Below the pieces are notes generated by a model, which did no database searches, had not been told where the DNA came from, and worked only from the letters and a program-made list of their open reading frames with translations. Positions 7,734-14,006 of a stretch of 23,655 nt of DNA are shown piece after piece. The first letter of the stretch is position 1, and each line of letters opens with the position of its first letter. This DNA comes from Trichodesmium sp. MAG_R04 (lineage in GTDB: Bacteria; Cyanobacteriota; Cyanobacteriia; Cyanobacteriales; Microcoleaceae): NCBI GenBank assembly GCA_023356515.1, contig JAKQYG010000007.1:1-23655 (forward strand). Reading direction: 5' to 3'. Both the position numbers and the translations under genes were made by a program.

Positions 7734-7768
7734 GTCAATCAATGGGACTTGATGTCCCATTGATTGAC
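7734..7768 (+). promoter_or_regulatory. Perfect 15-bp hairpin upstream of the acyl-ACP synthetase gene
   Basis: GTCAATCAATGGGAC (7734-7748) is followed by the loop TTGAT and the exact reverse complement of the first arm (7754-7768). It ends 50 bases before the ATG. There is no T-run on the plus strand, so a terminator is unlikely. It could be a leader hairpin, a dyad operator or a small mobile palindrome. Confidence 0.5.
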
Positions 7769-7818
7769 CGACCGTCGATTCATCTAAGTTTGTAATTAAT
7801 AGTTTTAGGAAATAGACA

Positions 7819-9792
7819 ATGTCCACATATACAAAATCTCCCACCTCTCCCGACAACTGGGAAATGAGCGATCGCGAACGTAGCAATCTCGAAAAAGTTA
7901 CCCTCTACGACTCAGTTCAATCTCTCTCAGAAATATGGCCCAAAGCTGCCCAACATTTTGGCGAAATTACCGCGCTCTACGACCCCCATGTTCAACCAGA
8001 AGTAAAACTTACCTACAAACAACTTCATCAACAGATTCAAAAGTTTGCTGCTGGTTTACAAGCTTTGGGAGTTATGTCTACCGAAAATGTAACATCTCTG
8101 CCTCCAAGAGTAGCCTTATTTGCTGATAATAGTCCCCGATGGATGATTGCTGACCAAGGTATTATTGCTGCGGGTGGGGCAGATGTCGTTAGAAGTGGCA
8201 GTGCAAATATAGAAGAATTGGTTTATATCCTTCAAGATAGTGGCAGTATTAGTTTAGTCTTAGAAAATTTAGCCTTGTTAGAAAAATTAAGGGATCCCCT
8301 GCAAGACCTACCCATAAATCTAATTATTATCCTATCTGAGGAAGATCCAAACTCTGAGGAAAGTCTACCCGTGGTCAAATTTTCCCAAGTCATTGCCACA
8401 GGAGAAGAACTTCCCCTGAAACCAACTAACCAAAATCTTGAAACTCTGGCTACCCTAATCTACACTTCTGGAACTACAGGTAAACCTAAGGGAGTAATGC
8501 TGACCCACGGCAACTTACTGTATCAAATCAACCTCCTTGGCACAGTCATTCAACCTATCCCAGGAGAATATACCCTGAGTATTCTCCCAACTTGGCATAG
8601 TTTTGGACGTACAGGGGAATATCTTTTCCTCTCCCAAGGTTGTACCCAGATTTACACTAATAAACGTTACCTAAAAAAAGATCTCCAAGAATATCAGCCT
8701 CACTACTTGATAAGTGTGCCTAGAATTTGGGAACTAATTTATGAGGGAGTACAAAAGCAACTGCGAGAACAACCAGGGAATAAACAGAAGTTAGTCAAAT
8801 TTTTCTTTGATATTAGTCAAAGTTATATTCAAGTTCGGCGAGTGAGCCAAGGCTTAGTTTTGCAACTCACCCTCCCGTCTCAGGTTGAAAAACTAATGGC
8901 GAGGTTGCAAAGTTGGGTATTATGGCCTGTTCATACCCTGGGGGCAAAAATTGTTTACCAGAAAATACGTCAAGCTACTGGGGGTCGCTTAAAATTTGCA
9001 GTGAGTGGTGGTGGTTCCCTAGCAATGCACTTAGAAAACTTCTTTGAAATAACTGGTATTGAGTTATTAGTAGGATATGGTTTGACTGAAACTTCCCCCG
9101 TTTTAACTGTTAGACACTATTGGGAAAATCTCCGGGGGTCGGCAGGTAGACCAATTCCGGGAACTGAAATTAAAATAGTGGACCTAGAAACTGGCAAAAC
9201 CTTGGGTTTTGCTGAAAAGGGTAAAGTTTTGGCACGAGGGCCACAAATTATGGCGGGTTATTATCAAAATCCTGAAGCGACTAAGCAAGCTATTGACTCA
9301 GAAGGTTGGTTTAATACTGGTGATATTGGTTGGGTAACTCCTAAGAATGATTTGGTATTAACGGGACGAGCAAAAGATACAATTGTTTTGAGTAATGGGG
9401 AAAATATTGAACCTCAACCTATTGAAGATGCTTGTGTCCGTAGTCAATATATAGACCAAATTATGTTGGTAGGGCAAGACCAGAAATATTTGGGTGCCTT
9501 GATCGTGCCTAATGTTGAGGCAGTTGAGTTATGGGCGACTCAAGGTCAACCTTCAGAGTCTCAACCAAAAATTGACTGGAAAAGTCAGGCGTTTCAAGAG
9601 TTGTTCCGTCAAGAATTGAATCGAGAGGTAAAAAATCGTCCTGGATATCGAGGGGATGATCGTATTGGCCCATTTACCTTGATTTTGGAACCATTTACGA
9701 TAGAAAATGGCATGATGACCCAAACTATGAAAATTAAGCGTTCCGTTATTACTGAGCATTACCGCGATATGATTAACGAAATGTTTGACTAG
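7819..9792 (+). CDS. aas: Long-chain acyl-ACP / acyl-CoA synthetase (AMP-binding)
   Basis: An adenylate-forming enzyme that activates free fatty acids. Cyanobacterial members usually load them onto acyl carrier protein, recycling fatty acids released from membrane lipids. At 657 residues it has the family length. Motifs in order are the ATP-binding loop YTSGTTGKPKG (215-225), LPTWHSFGRTGE (256-267), VGYGLTETSP (418-427), GWFNTGDIG (496-504), GRAKD (516-520) and the C-terminal TMKIKR, where K638 fits the catalytic lysine. Long-chain members carry the extra segment seen here around RYLKKDLQEYQPHYLISVPRIWE. AGGAAA six bases before the ATG supports the start. A HIP1 octamer lies at 7868-7875. Acyl-ACP rather than acyl-CoA specificity is inferred from the lineage. 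Confidence 0.93.
   Translation: MSTYTKSPTSPDNWEMSDRERSNLEKVTLYDSVQSLSEIWPKAAQHFGEITALYDPHVQPEVKLTYKQLHQQIQKFAAGLQALGVMSTENVTSLPPRVALFADNSPRWMIADQGIIAAGGADVVRSGSANIEELVYILQDSGSISLVLENLALLEKLRDPLQDLPINLIIILSEEDPNSEESLPVVKFSQVIATGEELPLKPTNQNLETLATLIYTSGTTGKPKGVMLTHGNLLYQINLLGTVIQPIPGEYTLSILPTWHSFGRTGEYLFLSQGCTQIYTNKRYLKKDLQEYQPHYLISVPRIWELIYEGVQKQLREQPGNKQKLVKFFFDISQSYIQVRRVSQGLVLQLTLPSQVEKLMARLQSWVLWPVHTLGAKIVYQKIRQATGGRLKFAVSGGGSLAMHLENFFEITGIELLVGYGLTETSPVLTVRHYWENLRGSAGRPIPGTEIKIVDLETGKTLGFAEKGKVLARGPQIMAGYYQNPEATKQAIDSEGWFNTGDIGWVTPKNDLVLTGRAKDTIVLSNGENIEPQPIEDACVRSQYIDQIMLVGQDQKYLGALIVPNVEAVELWATQGQPSESQPKIDWKSQAFQELFRQELNREVKNRPGYRGDDRIGPFTLILEPFTIENGMMTQTMKIKRSVITEHYRDMINEMFD
7868..7875. 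repeat. HIP1 octamer
   Basis: GCGATCGC near the 5' end of the acyl-ACP synthetase gene. Confidence 0.9.
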
Positions 9793-10149
9793 TTACTGTT
9801 GTTAACATCCTCCCCGGCCTAAAGGCACTGGGTTTCCTAGCGAGCCGTAGCCCCTCAGCGGGTTGAAATCTCACAGGTAGCTGCAACTTTGGCAGTAGTC
9901 TGGCTGCTGGCCTCCCTGTCCGTTTTTTGTCTCGGTATGCCTACCCGGGACTAATATATTTCTTGTGAACTAAAAAGGAACAAGGACATAACCTGTGGAA
10001 AAAAATTAACTAAAAAGTCGCCCGCTTATGGGCGAGACTTTAAACCCAATTTTTCGGTAAATTTCGATTTTAGACTTTCTTCTAAATTATCTCAAATCAA
10101 AATTTGACCTATATTTGTAAACACAAAATATACTGACAAGAAAAATTTT
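9793..10149. other. Intergenic region filled by IS200/IS605-like remnant
   Basis: These 357 bases between the synthetase and the YlqD-family gene contain no ORF of note. Most of the stretch resembles the non-coding end of a tnpB-type insertion sequence, described separately. The last 80 bases are AT-rich and may carry the promoter of the next gene, but no clear box is visible. Confidence 0.4.
9805..10062. mobile_element. IS200/IS605 (tnpB-type) end-like remnant without transposase
   Basis: The segment starts TCCTCCCCGGCCTAAAGGC, a form I associate with the non-coding end of cyanobacterial tnpB-type elements, and runs through a GC-rich folded stretch (9840-9950). It ends in a hairpin: AAAGTC and GCCC (10014-10023) pair with GGGC and GACTTT (10030-10041), followed by AAACCCAATTTTTCGGTAA. 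The same hairpin and tail recur at 12627-12675. No tnpA or tnpB is present, so this may be a relic or a non-autonomous element. Assignment rests on recalled sequence style. Confidence 0.45.
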
Positions 10150-10599
10150 ATGGAGTATTCTCAAACACAATTACTTCTAAAGCGAGCGGTTAATGTTAAA
10201 GTAGTCGTTACGCCACGCTGGAAAGAAGAGGCTCAACAACAATTACAAGCTCAAATTAATAATTTAGATAGCCAATTGCAACAGCTAGAAATGCAAGGGC
10301 AAAAGGCAATTTCTGAAATTAAAAATCAGAGTATACAACCTTCAGATGTACAATTACAACAGCAAATTGAAAATATTCAATTGCAGGTAAACCAAAAGAA
10401 AAATGAACTTTTAGAGCAAAAAAATCAAGCTTTACAACAATTACAACAAGTACAAACATTAGAACTTGAACAACAAGTTAGTCAGGGCCAAATTGAAAGT
10501 GTATTTACTGCAGATATTGGAGATAATTTAATCAAAAAAATGCAAGTAGAAATTCTGCTCAGAGATGGGGTGATTGAGGAAGTCAGGGGTGATGTTTAA
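10150..10599 (+). CDS. YlqD-family protein (coiled coil)
   Basis: A 149-residue soluble protein matching the YlqD family. The N-terminal LLLKRAVNVKVVVTPRWKEE is followed by a long Gln/Leu/Glu-rich coiled coil (about residues 25-110) and a small C-terminal beta segment ending EILLRDGVIEEVRGDV. The function is unknown. In Bacillus, ylqD lies beside the KH-domain gene ylqC and rimM. Here a KH gene of the same type lies about 8 kb upstream, so the old pairing has been broken. The gene appears monocistronic. No strong Shine-Dalgarno is seen, only an A-rich stretch before the ATG. Confidence 0.85.
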   Translation: MEYSQTQLLLKRAVNVKVVVTPRWKEEAQQQLQAQINNLDSQLQQLEMQGQKAISEIKNQSIQPSDVQLQQQIENIQLQVNQKKNELLEQKNQALQQLQQVQTLELEQQVSQGQIESVFTADIGDNLIKKMQVEILLRDGVIEEVRGDV

Positions 10600-11217
10600 A
10601 GGAGCATAAAAGTTAAACAATGAATTTTTTATAGGAATTTTAAAGATAATTAGGAAAAAGGAAAAATTGTATCAAGTAAATAGAAAATATTGGGGATAAA
10701 AACTATATTCAGATAATAAACTCTGTACCACTAGTGCATATACTAGGAGTAGGTTTGAATCTCTAAGCTAATACTCATTTAAAATATGCATTAGTAAGCT
10801 AAAATTTAGAAGTTTTTTTCCTTTAAACGAAGCATATACAACAATAAGTCGTTTAAATACACAAAATCTTATCAGGTTTTTCTGAAGTAATGCTCTGCAA
10901 ACAGCATTTAGCTATCAGCTAAAAATTCAAGGGTTTTAAAATTCCTATGGTACACCTTGAGAAGCTGATAGCTGAGTAGTGATTACTACTCCAAGACTCT
11001 TAGCAAACATAAAATTTGATAGTCTTTAAGAACTTGGCGGATCTGATACCAAATCCGGGTATAAAAGCAGGCTTGTTCCATCGTCCAATCCCCTATTTAG
11101 CAACAGCTGTAATTTGAAAAAATACCCCATTAATAATTCGGACTCCCGACTTCTGACTCTTTCTTCAAAAATTATTTCTCAACAATTTGGTTAACAATAA
11201 AACGATGGAGAACTAAA
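10600..11217. other. Intergenic region upstream of pdhC
   Basis: These 618 bases contain no gene I can support. The notable structure is a perfect 11-bp inverted repeat, AGCTATCAGCT (10910-10920) with AGCTGATAGCT (10963-10973), around a 42-base spacer. It resembles the AGCTATCAGC-type dispersed repeats of filamentous cyanobacteria. The pdhC promoter should lie in the last 200 bases, but I cannot point to convincing boxes. Confidence 0.45.
10910..10973. repeat. 11-bp inverted repeat upstream of pdhC
   Basis: AGCTATCAGCT and its exact reverse complement flank 42 bases. The arms themselves contain AGCT twice, a style seen in dispersed cyanobacterial repeats. There is no sign of a terminator T-run, and its role is unknown. 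Confidence 0.45.
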
Positions 11218-12519
11218 ATGATTAACGAAATATTTATGCCTGCCCTTAGTTCTACCATGACCGAGGGTAAAATTGTTTCTTGGCAAAAATCCTCTGGTGA
11301 TTGGGTGGAAAAAGGTGAAACAGTTGTAGTGGTTGAATCAGACAAAGCAGATATGGATGTAGAATCTTTCTTTTCTGGGTATTTAGCCACAATTATAGTA
11401 GAAGCAGGAGATGTCGCTCCAGTTGGGTCTACTATTGCTTTGTTAGCGGAAACAGAGGCAGAAATTGAGCAGGTAAAACAGCAAGGTGGGACTGGAGCTA
11501 ATAAAGAATCTACCAATACTTCTGCTTCTATTTCTACAACTCCTGTTGCCACAGCTCCCATTTCTACTACCACAGAAACCCAAGAAAATCCTAGTCGTCG
11601 CAATGGACGGATTATTGCTTCCCCTCGTGCCCGGAAGTTGGCCAAAGAGTTGAAAGTGGATTTGAGTACTCTTAAAGGTTCTGGTCCTCACGGTCGTATT
11701 GTGGCAGAAGATGTGGAAACGGCAGCAGGTCGTACTCCTGTTCTGGTGGCTGCATCGGTGAAGACTCCTATTCCTACTGCTCCAACTAAACCATCTACTC
11801 CTAATCTTCCACCACTAAAATCTGTAGCTCCTGCTGCGGCAACTTCTGGTCAAGTTGTACGAATGAATAGTCTGCAAAATGCAGTGGCGCAGAATATGAT
11901 GGCAAGTTTATCTGTGCCTACTTTCCATGTTGGTTATACTATTATTACAGATAATTTGGATAGCCTGTACAAACAGATTAAGTCTAAGGGTGTGACTATG
12001 AGTGCTCTCTTAGCAAAAGCAGTGGCAGTAACTTTGCAACAACATCCTTTGCTGAATGCTGCTTATGTGGAGCATGGTATTAAGTATGCTTCTGGGATTA
12101 ATATTGCAGTGGCGGTGGCAATGCCAGATGGTGGTTTGATTACACCAGTATTGCAAAATGCTGACAAGATGGATATTTATTCTTTGTCTCGCACCTGGAA
12201 AGGTTTGGTAGATAGGGCGCGGGCAAAACAATTGCAACCAGATGAATATAGAACTGGTACGTTTACTATTTCTAATTTGGGAATGTTTGGGGTAAATAGG
12301 TTTGATGCTATTTTACCACCTGGTCAAGGTTCGATTTTGGCGATCGGTGCATCTCAACCCCAGGTGGTGACAACTGATGATGGAATGATTGGGGTTAAGC
12401 GACAAATGGAGGTGAATATTACTTGTGACCATCGGATTATTTATGGTGCTGATGCTGCTGCTTTCTTGCAAGATTTGGCAAAGTTGATTGAAACTAATCC
12501 AAAGTCTTTGACTATGTAG
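11218..12519 (+). CDS. pdhC: Dihydrolipoamide acetyltransferase, E2 of pyruvate dehydrogenase
   Basis: The E2 core of the pyruvate dehydrogenase complex transfers acetyl groups from lipoyl-lysine to coenzyme A, feeding fatty acid synthesis and central carbon flow. Domains in order are one lipoyl domain (residues 1-78, lipoylated K43 in ESDKADM) and an Ala/Thr/Pro-rich linker. Next come the E1/E3-binding domain (about 130-166, RIIASPRARKLAKEL then GSGPHGRIV), a second linker, and the catalytic domain from about 215. The catalytic domain carries ISNLGMFG (351-358) and the active-site motif DHRIIYG (404-410, His405). One lipoyl domain and 433 residues are usual for cyanobacteria. GGAG seven bases before the ATG supports the start. 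No E1 or E3 genes adjoin it, as is normal in cyanobacteria, where these subunits are scattered. Pyruvate rather than 2-oxoglutarate specificity is inferred from the lineage. Confidence 0.95.
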   Translation: MINEIFMPALSSTMTEGKIVSWQKSSGDWVEKGETVVVVESDKADMDVESFFSGYLATIIVEAGDVAPVGSTIALLAETEAEIEQVKQQGGTGANKESTNTSASISTTPVATAPISTTTETQENPSRRNGRIIASPRARKLAKELKVDLSTLKGSGPHGRIVAEDVETAAGRTPVLVAASVKTPIPTAPTKPSTPNLPPLKSVAPAAATSGQVVRMNSLQNAVAQNMMASLSVPTFHVGYTIITDNLDSLYKQIKSKGVTMSALLAKAVAVTLQQHPLLNAAYVEHGIKYASGINIAVAVAMPDGGLITPVLQNADKMDIYSLSRTWKGLVDRARAKQLQPDEYRTGTFTISNLGMFGVNRFDAILPPGQGSILAIGASQPQVVTTDDGMIGVKRQMEVNITCDHRIIYGADAAAFLQDLAKLIETNPKSLTM

Positions 12520-12835
12520 GTGTACAAAACCTAATAACTCTGATTTTCAAGGTACAAACACTACAATTAGGTAGCTATAGGTTTTTATAGCGGTTGAATA
12601 CCTTTGATCTTCCTGAAATATAGCACAAAGTCTCCCTAAAAGGGGGAGGCTTTAAACCCGATTTTTCGGTAAAAATAAAATCCAGTAAATTGGAGCATAG
12701 ACTTAATTAAAGAATAATGATATGATACGCTACAAAGCATACTATTAGACAAGCTGTTTCAAATGCCAGAGTTTCTTAATCAGGCTGGTTTCTACGAAAT
12801 TTCTAATACTTTTTAACTTCAGGAAAAAATCAATT
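12520..12835. other. Intergenic region after pdhC
   Basis: These 316 bases contain the second copy of the IS605-like hairpin repeat (12627-12675). The rest shows no supportable ORF and no certain promoter; a minus-strand ORF at 12745-12990 runs into the next gene and is a shadow. Confidence 0.4.
12627..12675 (+). repeat. Hairpin repeat with ATTTTTCGGTAAA tail, second copy
   Basis: AAAGTCTCCC (12627-12636) pairs with GGGAGGCTTT (12644-12653) with one G-U pair. AAACCCGATTTTTCGGTAAAAA follows. The tail matches that at 10042-10061 almost base for base while the stem differs by compensating changes, which shows the stem is maintained. It lies 107 bases after pdhC and could also end its transcript, although the T-run is delayed. 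Confidence 0.55.
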
Positions 12836-13831
12836 ATGAAAGCAGTTGTAATGACATCACCAGGGAAACCAGAAGTTTTGCAAGTAAAGCAGGTTAATGA
12901 CCCTGCCATTAAAAATGATACAGAAATGTTAGTTCGTTTGAAAGCTGCAGGGGTAAATCCCATTGATACAAAGTTACGCACTCGTGGCACTTTTTACCCA
13001 GATAAAATGCCAGCTATTTTAGGATGTGATGGAGCAGGTATTGTGGAAGCTATTGGTAAGAATGTAAAAAAGTTTCAAGTGGGAGATGAAGTTTATTTTT
13101 GTAATAGTGGTATCGGAGCTGCTTCTGGAAATTATGCAGAATTAGCTGTTGTTGATGAAAGATTTGTAGGGAAAAAACCGAATTCTTTAAGCTTTGTTGA
13201 AGCTGCCGCTGCACCGTTAGTTTTAATTACTGCTTGGGAATCTTTGTATGATCGAGGAAGGTTACAAGCTGGTAGAAAAGTGTTGATTCATGGTGGTGCT
13301 GGTGGTGTTGGTCATGTAGCGATACAGTTGGCAAAGTTACAAGGTGCTGAAGTTGCTACTACTATTAGTTCAAAAGAAAAAGCAGATTTTGTTAAAAGTT
13401 TGGGAACAGATTTAGCAATTTTTAAGAATGAAGATTTTGTGAAAATTGTTTTAGATTGGACAAATGGAGAAGGGATAGATTTGGCTTTCGATACTATTGG
13501 TGGTAAAGTTTTTTATGATACTATTCTGGCAGTGAAAGTTTACGGAGATTTAGTAACAATTTTAGAACCTGATATTACTTTAGGAAATTTGAAAGTTGCT
13601 AGGCAAAGAAATCTGCGAATTGGGTTAGAATTAATGTTAACTCCAATGATGAAAGGATTGATGGCAGCTCAAGAAGACCAAGCTAAAATTTTGCAACAAT
13701 GTGGGCGGTTATTTGACCAAGGAAAGCTGAAGATTTGTGTGAATAGAACTTTTCCTTTAGATGATGCCATAGAAGCACATCGAATTTTGGAAGCAGGGTC
13801 TATGGTTGGTAAGATTGTTTTGACTATTTAA
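12836..13831 (+). CDS. Zinc-type alcohol dehydrogenase-like quinone oxidoreductase (MDR family)
   Basis: A 331-residue cytosolic NAD(P)H-dependent oxidoreductase of the medium-chain dehydrogenase/reductase superfamily, closest in style to quinone oxidoreductases. The GroES-like N-terminal domain contains AAGVNPIDTKLR and GCDGAGIVEAIG. The Rossmann domain has HGGAGGVGHVAIQLAK (from residue 152). A late AFDTIGG strand and a C-terminal GKIVLTI end are typical. Catalytic zinc ligands of true alcohol dehydrogenases are not all evident (Cys64 lies in GCDGAG), so zinc independence is likely. Substrate cannot be predicted. AGGA about 11 bases before the ATG supports the start. It stands alone, 316 bases after pdhC, and converges with the cassette downstream. 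Confidence 0.9.
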   Translation: MKAVVMTSPGKPEVLQVKQVNDPAIKNDTEMLVRLKAAGVNPIDTKLRTRGTFYPDKMPAILGCDGAGIVEAIGKNVKKFQVGDEVYFCNSGIGAASGNYAELAVVDERFVGKKPNSLSFVEAAAAPLVLITAWESLYDRGRLQAGRKVLIHGGAGGVGHVAIQLAKLQGAEVATTISSKEKADFVKSLGTDLAIFKNEDFVKIVLDWTNGEGIDLAFDTIGGKVFYDTILAVKVYGDLVTILEPDITLGNLKVARQRNLRIGLELMLTPMMKGLMAAQEDQAKILQQCGRLFDQGKLKICVNRTFPLDDAIEAHRILEAGSMVGKIVLTI

Positions 13832-13898
13832 TCTTGAAAAATAGTAACATTTAAACAAGGAAAAAAGTCTAGCTAATTAACTTCTCTTGTAGAAGAGT

Positions 13899-13987
13899 CC
13901 CGTTGGCGGAGCCTAGTGGCAGCTATATCCCAATATTCATGCAACAGAGCCCCTCTAAAGCAGGAACCTTCGTTCTACGCCAACGGG
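13899..13987. repeat. 89-bp element with CCCGTTGGCG inverted ends at the cassette border
   Basis: CCCGTTGGCGGAG (13899-13911) and the reverse complement of 13975-13987 (CCCGTTGGCGTAG) match at 12 of 13 bases. The element lies between two converging genes and ends 19 bases before the stop codon of the last cassette gene. It could be a dispersed repeat, a bidirectional terminator or the edge of the inserted DNA. Confidence 0.5.
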
Positions 13988-14006
13988 CAAGAAGATCAAA
14001 GTCAAG

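Larger units (their letters stand above)
6947..7818. other. Divergent intergenic region with repeat remnants
   Basis: These 872 bases lie between divergent genes and must hold promoters for both, though I cannot pick convincing boxes. Contents are two solo copies of the CAGRACTTATGCAA end motif (7051-7064 and 7415-7429), a degenerate GGTTTCT direct repeat (7078-7141), the second copy of repeat B (7494-7539), and a perfect 15-bp hairpin (7734-7768). A 77-codon minus-strand ORF (7281-7514, TTG start) crosses two repeats and is not called a gene. Confidence 0.5.
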
